Of a stretch of 18,926 bases of DNA, positions 7,892-17,600 are shown piece after piece. Every line of letters begins with the position of its first letter. The stretch's first letter is position 1. The notes under the pieces were generated by a model. That model saw only the letters and a program-made list of their open reading frames with translations, had not been told where the DNA came from and did no database searches. The stretch comes from JBFLVQ01 sp040758525 (lineage in GTDB: Bacteria > Acidobacteriota > Blastocatellia > Chloracidobacteriales > JADJPF01), in assembly GCA_040758525.1 (NCBI GenBank), contig JBFLVQ010000103.1, positions 1 to 18,926 on the forward strand. The letters run 5' to 3'. A program made the position numbers and the translations under genes.

Positions 7892-8926
7892 ATGACAGAG
7901 AGAAATCTATTTAGAGCAATATTGATCACTACATTATTATTGTTACCTAAAACCAGTTTTGCTCACAAAGAAGAAGAGTTCAGGATTCCTAGTGGGATAG
8001 ACTCACTCAAGCTCTCATTACTTCATATCTCTCCAGCCAGAGGCAAAGCTGTTAAAGAAGGACGGGTTGTCCTGTTCCTACATGGCGCGACATTCCCTTC
8101 CAGACTTGCGGCTGGCTTTCGCTTCGCTGGCCATTCCTGGATGGATGATCTATCAAATGCAGGATTTGATGTATGGGCACTAGACTTTCTTGGTTATGGT
8201 AACTCGGATCGCTATCCTCAAATGTCTATGCCTGCAGAAAGCCGTGAGGTACTTGGCAGGGCGACTCAAGTTGCTACTCAAGTCTCTCAGGCTGTGGAGT
8301 TTATCACCAAAAAACAGAAAGTCTCAAAGCTATCTTTGATTGCCCACTCCTGGGGTACAATGGTAGCCGGTCTGTTTGCCACACAAGCGCCAAATCGCAT
8401 CGATCGGCTGGTGTTATTTGGTCCTGTAACATTGAGGCATACAGAGCAATCCCTTGAGCAGGCACTACCAGCCTACCATTATGTTACCACCCAACAGCAG
8501 TGGGAACGATTCTCTGGATATGTGCCAAAAGCTGAGTTACCTGTATTTGAAAAAAGAGAATTTGATATATGGGCAAAAGCCTATCTTGCCAGTGATCCAA
8601 CCAGCACAATGCGTACACCGTCGAGTGTAAAAATTCCTTATGGACCTGTTGCCGATGCTGATGCAGCCTGGAGCGGAGAGTTTGTCTATAACCCCTCTGC
8701 AATAAAAGCGCCAACACTGATAATTCGTGGCGAATGGGATATTGTTACCACCTACGAAGATGCTGCCTGGCTCTATAAAGCGCTTAGTAGCACGGTATGG
8801 AAACGTGATGTGGTAATAAGTCGTGGAACACATGTAATGCATTTAGAAGAGAGTCGTTTCCAACTCTACCATGAAGTCCAACTCTTTCTTGAGGAGAAAG
8901 AGAGACCATTTCCAGCGAAACGATAG
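7892..8926 (+). CDS. Secreted alpha/beta-fold hydrolase
   Basis: A 344-aa serine hydrolase exported by Sec. The N-terminus has Arg4 and Arg8, a hydrophobic core AILITTLLLLP and a probable signal-peptidase site after TSFA (residue 24), giving a periplasmic or extracellular enzyme. The alpha/beta-hydrolase core shows the oxyanion-hole strand LFLHGA (61-66), the LDFLGYGNSD turn (about 98-106) and the nucleophile elbow AHSWG with Ser143. The likely acid is Asp293 in RGEWD, and the base is His324 in SRGTH. The substrate cannot be told from sequence; esterase, lipase or lactonase-like activity is possible. A ribosome site decides the start. It is divergent from the ArsR-type regulator, which probably controls it, and 38 bp upstream of the AlaX gene, so some read-through is possible. 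Confidence 0.92.
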   Translation: MTERNLFRAILITTLLLLPKTSFAHKEEEFRIPSGIDSLKLSLLHISPARGKAVKEGRVVLFLHGATFPSRLAAGFRFAGHSWMDDLSNAGFDVWALDFLGYGNSDRYPQMSMPAESREVLGRATQVATQVSQAVEFITKKQKVSKLSLIAHSWGTMVAGLFATQAPNRIDRLVLFGPVTLRHTEQSLEQALPAYHYVTTQQQWERFSGYVPKAELPVFEKREFDIWAKAYLASDPTSTMRTPSSVKIPYGPVADADAAWSGEFVYNPSAIKAPTLIIRGEWDIVTTYEDAAWLYKALSSTVWKRDVVISRGTHVMHLEESRFQLYHEVQLFLEEKERPFPAKR

Positions 8927-8964
8927 AGTTAATTCGACAAGATCTTGACGTCAGCGGTAAGTAA

Positions 8965-10188
8965 ATGGGACACTTGCCAACCATGAGTGAAAATAGACCA
9001 ACGACCGAACGACTCTATTATCAAGATTCACATCTGCTACGTTTTCAGGCACGTGTGCTTAACTGCGAGCCTCACAATGAACACTGGGCCGTGGTGCTTG
9101 ACCGTACCGCTTTCTATCCTACTGGGGGCGGGCAACCATACGACACTGGGCGATTAGGTGAAGCCACCGTGCTAGACTGTATAGATGCGGAAGACTACAT
9201 TCTACATATCGTTGATCGGCCATTAAGTGGCGAGGTAAGTGCAGAGATCGATGCACGCCGCCGCCGTGATCATTTACAACAGCATACTGGCCAACACATA
9301 CTTTCACAGGCATTCATAAAAGCGGTAGGCGCCCAGACTCGCAGCTTCCATATGAGTGCGGAAAGTTCAACCATTGATCTAGCAATAGAAAATCTTACCC
9401 CTGAAGTGATCCGGCAGGCAGTAGATCTTGCCAATACCATTGTCTACGAAGATCGACCAGTCTATGTAAAATTGGTTGATGAAAATAGCCTTGCCAGTCT
9501 GCCACTACGTAAGGAGACGGATCGGCGTGGCTGTGTACGTGTTATAGAGATAGAGGACTTTGACCATTCGCCTTGTGGTGGTACACATGCAGATCGCACT
9601 GGTGAAGTTGGCTTGATTGTGGTGCGTAGTTGGGAACGTGCCAAGCGTATGTGTCGAGTAGAATTCCTTTGTGGACAACGTGTCCTTGAGGATTATCGTG
9701 CTGCACACGCAAGTGCGATAGCAACGGCAGCGCTCTTCTCCTGTGCACGTGAAACCGGACCGGAAATGGTTATGCGTCTACAGCAGGAGCATAAACAACT
9801 ACAAAGGCGTATACGAGAACTGCTGGAACTGGCGCTTGAATCTGAAGCCTGCCATCTTTATCAAGCGACACCTGCAAACCCTGCTGGTATGCGTATTATT
9901 CAAGCAGTCTTTGCTAATCGTGATTTGGAAGAGTTAAAAACCTTGGCTCAACTTATTGTCGCACAGGGCGAGGCAATTGCCTTATTGGCGGCGACAGGTG
10001 AAACGACCCGGCTTGTCTTTGCGCGCAGCAAAGGGCTGACAGAGGATTGCGGCAAATTGATGAGCACTTTCTGTCAACGTTTTGGCGCACGTGGTGGAGG
10101 ACGTGCCGACTTTGCCCAAGGTGGTATCACCGCCCCCGTCAATGCTACTCAGATATTGGCAGAGTTGGCCACTAGCTTGCAGAAATAA
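8965..10188 (+). CDS. alaX: Alanyl-tRNA editing protein, AlaX-L type with DHHA1 domain
   Basis: A stand-alone editing enzyme that hydrolyses misacylated alanyl-tRNA (Ser or Gly on tRNA-Ala), homologous to the editing and C-terminal parts of alanyl-tRNA synthetase. In 407 residues: an N-terminal beta domain with FYPTGGGQPYDTG (50-62), and a zinc-binding editing core with H107 and H111 (HTGQH) and C204 and H208 (CGGTH), all four ligands present. A helical linker rich in Glu, Leu, Arg and Gln lies at about 265-295. The C-terminal DHHA1 domain has GARGGGR at 374-380. There is no aminoacylation domain, so this is not a truncated AlaRS start. A second ATG at 8983 (residue 7) is an alternative; neither has a strong ribosome site. 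It ends 13 bp before the asparaginase ATG, which suggests an operon. Confidence 0.94.
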   Translation: MGHLPTMSENRPTTERLYYQDSHLLRFQARVLNCEPHNEHWAVVLDRTAFYPTGGGQPYDTGRLGEATVLDCIDAEDYILHIVDRPLSGEVSAEIDARRRRDHLQQHTGQHILSQAFIKAVGAQTRSFHMSAESSTIDLAIENLTPEVIRQAVDLANTIVYEDRPVYVKLVDENSLASLPLRKETDRRGCVRVIEIEDFDHSPCGGTHADRTGEVGLIVVRSWERAKRMCRVEFLCGQRVLEDYRAAHASAIATAALFSCARETGPEMVMRLQQEHKQLQRRIRELLELALESEACHLYQATPANPAGMRIIQAVFANRDLEELKTLAQLIVAQGEAIALLAATGETTRLVFARSKGLTEDCGKLMSTFCQRFGARGGGRADFAQGGITAPVNATQILAELATSLQK

Positions 10189-10201
10189 GAGCAGAAAAAA
10201 G

Positions 10202-11188
10202 ATGAAAAAAAAAGTCGTATTGATCTTCACTGGCGGCACTATCTCAATGCAGGTTGATCCAGTAGTAGGCGCTGCTATCCCTGTACTCTCAGGCGAGCAG
10301 ATACTTGTCAATGTGCCTAGCCTAGATGAGATCGTTGACTTTGAAATCTCCAACTTTGCCAAACTACCTGGTCCACATATGACGCCAGGATTAATGCTGG
10401 AACTAGCCGAAGTAGTCAAAAGAATGTTTGCCCGAGATGATATCTGTGGCGCGGTCATTACTCATGGCACAGATACATTGGAAGAGACTGCCTACTGCTT
10501 AGATCTACTTATTGATAGCCCTAAACCTGTTGCGGTGGTAGGGGCAATGCGTAACAGTTCTGAGTTGGGCTGGGATGGCCCCCCTAACCTGATTGCTGCA
10601 GTGCGTACGGTAACCTGCGAAGCCGCTTGGGGATTAGGTGTCTTGGTAGTGCTTAATGATGAGATTAATGCAGCAAGTGAAGTGACCAAAACTCATACTG
10701 AGTCAATGGGCACTTTTCAGAGCCCAGATTTTGGCCTGCTTGGTATTGTTGATAAAGACCGTGTATTGATACTGCGTCGGCCCGCTTTTCATGAGCATAT
10801 TGCTACTAGCAATGTTGATACTCGTGTCGATCTGATCAAAATGGCTGCTGGCATTGATGATCGCTTGATCCGTTATGCGATTGATAGCGGCGCACACGGT
10901 CTCGTTATAGAAGCCCTAGGACGCGGTAATATCCCCAGTTATGCGCTTCCAGGTATTGAATATGCAATTGGCCTTGGTCTCCCGGTTGTGATCGTTTCAC
11001 GCTGTTTGCGTGGACGTGTGCTTGATACTTATGGCTACAAAGGAGGTGGCCATGAATTGCGTCAAATGGGTGCCATTCTAGGAGGCTACCTCTCTGGCCA
11101 AAAAGCCCGTATCAAATTGATGCTTGCGCTTGGCCGTACTAAAGATGTTGATGAGATACGCGATATCTTTGAACACTATTTCTATTAA
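10202..11188 (+). CDS. ansA: Type I (cytoplasmic) L-asparaginase
   Basis: Hydrolyses L-asparagine to aspartate and ammonia. The 328-aa protein starts MKKKVVLIFTGGTIS, with no signal peptide, as expected for the cytoplasmic type. Catalytic triads of the family are visible: Thr10 in TGGTI (first motif), Thr90 and Asp91 in HGTDT (88-92), and Lys163 in the VTKTH segment. The GAMR block at about 114-117 is also typical. A longer in-frame reading begins at 10082 inside the AlaX gene, but its 40 extra residues have no family counterpart and would overlap AlaX; the ATG at 10202 directly precedes the first beta strand. The ribosome site is only a purine-rich run (AGAAAAAAG), so translation may be coupled to AlaX, which ends 13 bp upstream. 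Confidence 0.94.
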   Translation: MKKKVVLIFTGGTISMQVDPVVGAAIPVLSGEQILVNVPSLDEIVDFEISNFAKLPGPHMTPGLMLELAEVVKRMFARDDICGAVITHGTDTLEETAYCLDLLIDSPKPVAVVGAMRNSSELGWDGPPNLIAAVRTVTCEAAWGLGVLVVLNDEINAASEVTKTHTESMGTFQSPDFGLLGIVDKDRVLILRRPAFHEHIATSNVDTRVDLIKMAAGIDDRLIRYAIDSGAHGLVIEALGRGNIPSYALPGIEYAIGLGLPVVIVSRCLRGRVLDTYGYKGGGHELRQMGAILGGYLSGQKARIKLMLALGRTKDVDEIRDIFEHYFY

Positions 11189-11225
11189 AGCGACATCAGG
11201 TTGTCATTTACTAACAAGAAAAAGT

Positions 11226-11242
11226 TTGACTAAACCGGTCAA
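11226..11242. promoter_or_regulatory. Interrupted inverted repeat upstream of histidine kinase
   Basis: TTGAC-N7-GTCAA, four bases before the perfect palindrome at 11247. Five-base arms with a 7-base spacer make a possible protein-binding site. TTGACT alone resembles a -35 box, but no fitting -10 box is found 16-18 bp downstream. Confidence 0.3.
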
Positions 11243-11246
11243 TATT

Positions 11247-11262
11247 TGTAAGCTAGCTTACA
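11247..11262. promoter_or_regulatory. Perfect 16-bp palindrome, candidate operator
   Basis: TGTAAGCTAGCTTACA is identical to its reverse complement with no spacer. It lies 84 bp before the ATG of the GAF histidine kinase and 58 bp after the asparaginase stop, in a 158 bp non-coding gap. The symmetry and length fit a dimeric repressor or activator site better than a terminator, since there is no loop and no following T-run. AT-rich TATGAT/GATAAT hexamers at 11303-11311 downstream could be the -10 region of the controlled promoter. Confidence 0.5.
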
Positions 11263-11346
11263 TCCGTATTATCCTCTAAATCGAGCTGGTAAAGCTATGG
11301 TATATGATAATTAACCAAGGGTATTCAAGTATCGATACAGGGATTT

Positions 11347-12537
11347 ATGGTAGAGACAGAGGGGGCAGCCAAAGATAGCGTAATATTGCGCCGTCTGATC
11401 GCTTTTCATGACCTGAGTCTGAAAGCGTTAACCGCCAAAAGCGTTGACGAGATTCTTGGGCGTGCAGTAGAAGCATTAGAACAGGCCTTTCATGCTGCGC
11501 TAGCGCGTATTTGGTTAACGCAACCAGATGGAACACTACTATTGAAAGCTAGTGCAGGGCTTTCACGCCGTACTATAGAAAGCAACCGTTACATCATTGA
11601 CCCCAAAGATTATCCTTACAAAGTAGGGCGTGTAGCAAACACACAACAAGCATTTATCTCCAATGATCTAAGTAAAGAAGCTGAATTTGAGACAGAATGG
11701 ATCAAGAAAGAGCGATTGGTCTCGGCCGCCGTGCTGCCATTATTAAATAATGATAAGTTGCTTGGCGTGATGGTGATGTTTAGTCGCCAGTCACTTGGCC
11801 GTATACATCAACAGGCATTGGTTACTTTTGCTGCACATCTTACGGTCGCTGTACAGCAATCGAATCTACGCGATGAGATTGTCTGTCAAGAGCGTCTAGC
11901 CAAGTTAGGACAGTTAGCAGGTGGGATTGCACATGATCTGCGCACTCCATTAGCACGCATTATAAATGCTGCTGAACTGTTACGCGAAGCGCTAATACTT
12001 TCGCAGGAACAGCGTAGTTGGCTTGATTACATCTACACAGCCAGCAGCGAGATGAATGAAATCATTGATAACCTGCTCGACTACTCTCGTTTGGCAGCAC
12101 TGGGCCGCACTCCTAACAATATCAGCGCAATTATTGAGGATGCCCTTGTCGATGTTACGATTCCCATAAATGTGGATGTTTGTTTAAAACTTAATGCTAT
12201 CACCACCGCTATCCCAATCAACTCTACACAGATGAAGCGAGTCTTCATCAATCTGGTGAAAAATGCTCTCCAGGCTATGCCCAAAGGTGGTCGTCTAACA
12301 ATTAGTGGTATAGAGCAGCACTCAAATGTCTTAATAAATTTCTCTGATACCGGCCATGGAATTGAAAAAGAGGATCTGAAGAAGATCTTTTCACCACTCT
12401 ATACCAAGACGATAAGAGGCACCGGCTTCGGCCTAGCAGTAAGTCAAAACATTGTTGAGGCACATGGCGGCAAACTTGAGGTACATAGCGAAGTAGGTAG
12501 CGGTACAACCTTTACTATCTCTTTACCGTTCTGCTGA
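11347..12537 (+). CDS. Soluble GAF-domain sensor histidine kinase
   Basis: A 396-aa two-component sensor without signal peptide or membrane segment, so it senses a cytoplasmic signal. The GAF domain spans about 20-172. The dimerisation/phosphoacceptor helix LAKLGQLAGGIAHDLRTPL has its phosphorylated His at 196. The ATPase domain has an N-box Asn306 in FINLVKNALQ, G1 motif DTGHGIE (D334), F-box-like IFSPLYTK (347-354) and G2 GTGFGLAVS (358-366), all intact. No response regulator is in the window, so it is an orphan or works with a distant partner. The ATG has a GGGA only three to four bases upstream (short spacing), and no better start precedes it. The ligand of the GAF domain cannot be read from the sequence. 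An upstream palindrome suggests regulated expression. Confidence 0.94.
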   Translation: MVETEGAAKDSVILRRLIAFHDLSLKALTAKSVDEILGRAVEALEQAFHAALARIWLTQPDGTLLLKASAGLSRRTIESNRYIIDPKDYPYKVGRVANTQQAFISNDLSKEAEFETEWIKKERLVSAAVLPLLNNDKLLGVMVMFSRQSLGRIHQQALVTFAAHLTVAVQQSNLRDEIVCQERLAKLGQLAGGIAHDLRTPLARIINAAELLREALILSQEQRSWLDYIYTASSEMNEIIDNLLDYSRLAALGRTPNNISAIIEDALVDVTIPINVDVCLKLNAITTAIPINSTQMKRVFINLVKNALQAMPKGGRLTISGIEQHSNVLINFSDTGHGIEKEDLKKIFSPLYTKTIRGTGFGLAVSQNIVEAHGGKLEVHSEVGSGTTFTISLPFC

Positions 12538-12615
12538 GTCTGCTGACCGGTAAATCCCTCTGGCTGATCTGTTGCTGATCCGCATAAAATATCCAGTTCA
12601 CCGAAAAATTGTTTT

Positions 12616-12621
12616 GGGAGG
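12616..12621 (+). promoter_or_regulatory. Ribosome binding site deciding the S9 peptidase start
   Basis: GGGAGG abuts the first possible ATG (12622) with no spacing but lies six bases before the second in-frame ATG at 12628. The second is therefore the likely start. Confidence 0.7.
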
Positions 12622-12627
12622 ATGCTG

Positions 12628-14622
12628 ATGATCTATTGTAGGTCCAGACAGACGTTAGTATTGGCAATTATGATCTTTTTGCTTGCTACCAATGTATGGG
12701 CAGCAAAACGGCCCGTTACTGGTGAAGATAGTGTAATGCTTAAGCGACCACAAGACGCACAAATCTCTCCAGATGGTAAGTGGGTCTCATTCCATTACAG
12801 CGAACCCAAGTTAAAGACGGCGCCACGCAATTCAGATATCTGGATTGTATCAACCACAGGCGGTGAGCCACGCAAACTGACCAATGCACCCAAGCAGGAT
12901 GGGCGTGCACGCTGGTCGCCAGACGGTAAATGGTTAGCTTTTCTTTCTGACCGTGATGATTCTGGTAAGACCCAGATCTTCCTGATTCGTATCGATGGCG
13001 GTGAAGCAATTGCACTGACCAACCAGAAGGCTTCTGTCTCTGCACATAGTTGGTCGCCAGATGGTAAACGTATCGCTTTCTTGATGACCGATCCGCCCAG
13101 TCCTGAAGAAGAGCAACGCTTACGTGATCGTGATGATACGCAGATGTTTGATGACAATTTCAAATACCAACGACTCTATACTGTCGAAGTAGCGAGTGGC
13201 AAGGTTGTACAAGTTACCAATATGGCTGCCAATGTATGGGAGTATGATTGGTCACCAGATGGTAGTAAGTTTGTTATTGCGGTAAGCGATACCCCTCGTA
13301 TTGATGAAAGTTATGTAAGAGTGCGACTGGAGACAATCTCCTCAACAGGTGGGCCAAGCACTAAACTGGTCTCTCCTAGTGGCAAATTCCCTGGCAAAAT
13401 GCGAGTGCCTTGCTGGTCGCCAAATGGTGAGACAATTGCTTATCTAGCTTCTGGCGCCGAAGGCCGTGAACCTTATGCGGGTTGTATATGGGTTGTGCCA
13501 AGTAGTGGTGGTCAACCTAAGAACCTTACTGAGCGTTTCACAGGCACATTCACTGAACTGAACTGGTTGCCTAATAACCAGATTCTGGGACTGGCGATAG
13601 AGAGTGTACATCACTCTCTACAACTGGTCTCTCCTAGTAATGGTGAAATGAAACCGCTTCTAGCAGCTAGCGAAGGCGCAGTATTACGCCCAGAGTTAAG
13701 TATCAGTGCGGATGGCAAACAACTTGTCATGATTAAACAAGACGCCAAACGTCCTGATGATGTTTGGATAAAGAATATTGGTAACAACAGTCTGACACAA
13801 GTGACTCGTCTCAATCCAAATAGTGAAGAATGGGAATGGGGCAGTACTGAAGTTGTACGCTGGAAAGCGCGTGATGGGTTAGAGATTGAAGGTATACTGG
13901 TCAAGCCCCTCAATTATCAAACTGGCCAGCGTTATCCGCTGCTTGTGCATGTACACGGCGGTCCTGAAGCAGCCGAGTTGAATGGCTTCCATCTAGGTTA
14001 CAGTGATTGGGGTTATTTGATGTCGGCGCGTGGCTATGCAGTACTGATGCCCAATTATCGTGGCAGTATTGGACGCGGCGTATCCTTTGGTATGGCTGAC
14101 CAAGGCGATATGGGCGGCAAGGAGTTTACTGACATAATGGATGGTATAGATATGCTGATCCAGCGTGGTATTGTAGATGGTAATCGTATGGGTATAAGCG
14201 GCTGGAGTTATGGTGGCTATATGACCGCCTGGGCAGTAACACAGACTGACCGGTTTAAGCTCGGTATAATGGGCGCTGGTATCGCTAACTGGGTGAGTTT
14301 TATGTCACAGACTGATATTCCTTATGAGAATGCTGAAGCCCATTGGGGCGATGCGCTTTTCAAAGATTCAAAAATCTATGCCGATCGTTCACCTGTCGAG
14401 CATGTAGCGAAAGCACGCACACCAGTATTGATTCTGCATGGCGCCGCTGACCCACGTGTACCACTGGCACAAGGTCAGGAGTTCTACGCTCGTCTACGTT
14501 TCCAGGGTGTGACAACTTCGCTGGCTATCTATCCTCGTGAAGGCCATGGACTGGGAGAAGCTGCACACCAACTCGATGCGATCCGGCGAATGAATGAATG
14601 GGTAGATAAATATCTCAAATAA
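12628..14622 (+). CDS. Secreted S9 family (prolyl oligopeptidase-like) serine peptidase
   Basis: A 664-aa exported peptidase, probably an acylaminoacyl- or dipeptidyl-peptidase type acting on oligopeptides in the periplasm. Residues 1-25 form a signal peptide (Arg5 and Arg7, hydrophobic LVLAIMIFLLATNV, cleavage near VWA). A beta-propeller with WD40-like WSPDG motifs covers about 40-395: WSPDG at 96, 142 and 208, WSPNG at 263. The catalytic alpha/beta-hydrolase domain is C-terminal (about 410-664), with HVHGGP at 441-446, nucleophile Ser527 in GWSYGG, Asp608 in HGAADPRVP and His640 in REGHG; the triad is complete and in order. The start is set by the GGGAGG site. It lies 90 bp after the histidine kinase and 46 bp before the alpha-2-macroglobulin-like gene on the same strand, so co-transcription with the latter is possible. 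Confidence 0.95.
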   Translation: MIYCRSRQTLVLAIMIFLLATNVWAAKRPVTGEDSVMLKRPQDAQISPDGKWVSFHYSEPKLKTAPRNSDIWIVSTTGGEPRKLTNAPKQDGRARWSPDGKWLAFLSDRDDSGKTQIFLIRIDGGEAIALTNQKASVSAHSWSPDGKRIAFLMTDPPSPEEEQRLRDRDDTQMFDDNFKYQRLYTVEVASGKVVQVTNMAANVWEYDWSPDGSKFVIAVSDTPRIDESYVRVRLETISSTGGPSTKLVSPSGKFPGKMRVPCWSPNGETIAYLASGAEGREPYAGCIWVVPSSGGQPKNLTERFTGTFTELNWLPNNQILGLAIESVHHSLQLVSPSNGEMKPLLAASEGAVLRPELSISADGKQLVMIKQDAKRPDDVWIKNIGNNSLTQVTRLNPNSEEWEWGSTEVVRWKARDGLEIEGILVKPLNYQTGQRYPLLVHVHGGPEAAELNGFHLGYSDWGYLMSARGYAVLMPNYRGSIGRGVSFGMADQGDMGGKEFTDIMDGIDMLIQRGIVDGNRMGISGWSYGGYMTAWAVTQTDRFKLGIMGAGIANWVSFMSQTDIPYENAEAHWGDALFKDSKIYADRSPVEHVAKARTPVLILHGAADPRVPLAQGQEFYARLRFQGVTTSLAIYPREGHGLGEAAHQLDAIRRMNEWVDKYLK

Positions 14623-14668
14623 CAGCAAGCCAACCGGCGAGGTCCTATACGCTATCAAAGGGGGAAAT

Positions 14669-17600
14669 ATGAGTTCAAATGATCGAGTCACTTTAGCAGA
14701 GATAGATCTCGCTCGGCGTCTGGAGGAAGAGGTCTGGAATGGAACAATCATTGGCCAGGCCTTTGCATTTCTTGATAAAGGCGCTTTCTCCCGACTCGCT
14801 TGCAACTATTTGGTTAGTCGTATAGGACCTGATTGGCTTGTCCCGTTAATAGACGAGTCGGCCGCCATATCAACACTATTAAAACCACAAGTGGTCTCAC
14901 TGCTCGGTCCACAAGCATTGGAATTGCCTGGACTCTTAATTCGTCCGCTAGATCTACATCCACTTAGTAATCTTGCCCCTTTCCGTCTTGCCAGTATTAC
15001 TAGCGACAAGATGCTCTATCGCGAAGGTCGTGATCAGATTCATCTGCTTGTGCTCGATCCATTACTGCCTGGTGAAGAAGTAGTACTCGAAGTACACACC
15101 AATAGAGCTGAATTTGCGCGCTATCCGATATCTCTTAATGCACAAGGTGTTGCGACCGTTACATTGCGTGATCTCCCTATTGGTGAATATGAGGTTCGCT
15201 TTCGTGGTGCTCCCAATGATGAGTCTGTATGTAAATTCACGGTTGCAGAGTACCGATTGGCGCCTTTGGTAGTATCGCTTGTTGAACGTCAAATGCAGAA
15301 TGCGCCATCAAGTTTGTTAGTAAAGCTGCGTATAGAATCATTTGGCACGCCTGTTAATGGCAAAGTAGAGCTGGAATTAGTAGAAAATGGGCGGCGCGTC
15401 AGCAGACTTACTACCGAGGCCGTTGATGGTATTGCAGATGCATCATTCCCACTATCAGGAGAGGGGCCATATACCATTAATGTGCAACTGTCTGCTGATC
15501 CAGCACGCACAGCCACCGTGCCGATTGTTGGCAGCCGTGCAACAGAACGCTCGGCAACGATCTTCTCGTCATTAGGTGCCGAGGTAAGTGGTTCATTACT
15601 GCCTAGTGTAGACTCCCATCCTGTACGCGGTATCTTTCTTACAGAAGGGGCACAATGCACAACCCCTTTTCAACTTGAGCGTGTTGACACTCGCAAGGCA
15701 CGTTTGACAGCAACCAGCACAGCAGAAGCAGTGCGAGTTATCGTTATTTCAACCAACTTTCCCATTGCGCGACCAAATGCCATTGATGCAAACACAGCAC
15801 CACACCCAGCAAATCAAGATGAACGTTACCAACAGGCTGAAGCACTCTTTAAGGAAGGTAGATTTGCAGAGGCGCGAGCAATATTTATCCATCAGCATGC
15901 TACGTTAAGCTCGCCACATCCATTCTATGCCTACTATATCGCTTGCTGTTATGCTCTTGAAGGGGATCGTGAACGTGCAGTAGACGCGCTCTATATTGCA
16001 ATCAAGGATGGTTGGAACGATTTTGCACATCTTGCCAAAGATGCCGATCTTGCTTCACTACATGGCTATCAACCTTATGAAACACTTAAGACAGCAGGGC
16101 GACGTGAATTTGTCCTTGGTGCAGTTACCGTTGGTGATTGGTTTGAATTTGAGATTAGCGAGCCAATGGCATTATTAGCGATAGGCGCCTGGGTAAGCGG
16201 TAAACCTTGGGAGGGTTGGGCAGCCGTAGTTACACCAGAGCGACTTATACCTACTATCAATGTTCCTGAGCGTGTTGTACCTGGCAGTGAGATCGAGATC
16301 GAAGTAGATACAGATTGTCAAGAAGATGCTTCGGTCTATTTGATCATCAAGGATGCACGTCTACTTACCTCAGATACACCTACTAGTCGATTAGCAGGAC
16401 AGATGAAATCTTTTGTTGCTGCCGCGGCTCAGCAATTAACTACCGATCGCCCTCAAAACAGATTATCAGATACCTTTAATCGGTCACTATTACAGACACA
16501 TGATGTGGCCAGCAATGCCATGTGTATCTCTTGTGGGAGAATGAATACACCCGGCAGCTCTTTTTGTGCTTCCTGTGGAACACCATTACCTATTGATCAG
16601 ATACTAATGATGGGAACGGCGTTACCACCAGTACCGTTTATGGCATCAATGGTAGAATTTGGTTTACCCGCCAGTGCATCTCCATATGCACTTTATGAAG
16701 CCGGTGACACACTCGCAGCAGCATCAATTCCGACTGGCAGTATGAGACCTGTATTAACTAACCAAGACCATGCTGCACGTACGGATATGACAGAAGATCC
16801 AGAAGTCGTCTTTGCTGGTCTACTGGAAGCCAGTGCCGGACGTGCGAAAACAACTGTACGACTAGGCAATGAATTTGCTGATTATCTGATTGAGGCATTT
16901 GTTATTCAAGGTCTGGATTGGGCTTCAACACAAGCACGGTTCCGCGCCCAAAAAGAGACTTTTATTTCGCTTGATATACCGACCTTTGTACATTCTAAGG
17001 ATGTAGCTATTGGACGTGTACATGTTGGCAGTTCAGGACGTATGCGTCTACGTGTAACAAGGGATAGTGAAGATATACCACTCAGCTATCAAGGCAGGAC
17101 ACTTACACTGGGGGAGGAGCTTGTTGCTACACGTGCTGAAGTGATATTCCTAACCGAAGTAGGAGAATACCAAGCCATTGTTGAGGATCTTGAAAACGGT
17201 GTAACCGAGCGTGTTACCAAGCGAGTAGAAGCGCCTGGCAGACTGCGACGAATGGTTCGTACCATGCGATTGCTTGAACCAGGTGATCATATTTCTGCTG
17301 ATGCTGATAAAACGATCTTTTCTTTGCATGTACTCCCCAGTCTGGATAAGCCATTCAAAGTTCTTGTCGATGCCACTGCTAATTATGAACATGCCTGTTG
17401 TGAACAGACCGGTGCGAAGATCCTATCTGCCTGCGCAATGTATATATTTGCTGATAAAGATTCAGAACAACGCTCTCGCGCTGAAGCAATAATAATTGCT
17501 GGTGTACGCCGTGAAGCTACTATGTGGCTGCGTGGACGCGGCTTTAAGATGTATCCAGAATCTCCTGATGAACCAAGCTCTTATTACACTCCAAAGGTAG

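Noticed and set aside
8938..8947. 10-bp palindrome CAAGATCTTG before AlaX
   Set aside because: Too short and without further symmetry or a T-run to call an operator or terminator.
9505..9748. Several overlapping minus-strand ORFs opposite AlaX
   Set aside because: All are antisense shadows of the strongly supported AlaX gene, with no motif of their own.
10082..10201. 40-codon N-terminal extension of the asparaginase
   Set aside because: Overlaps AlaX in another frame, has no family counterpart, and the ATG at 10202 gives the normal asparaginase start.
13365..13637. Repeated 16-base stretch in the S9 peptidase gene
   Set aside because: Two copies of ctggtctctcctagt encode the same LVSPS segment in successive propeller blades; this follows from the protein repeat.
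16517..16572. Zinc-ribbon segment taken as a separate gene or fusion error
   Set aside because: The frame runs unbroken through it with no start, stop or frameshift, so it is an internal domain of the A2M-like protein.
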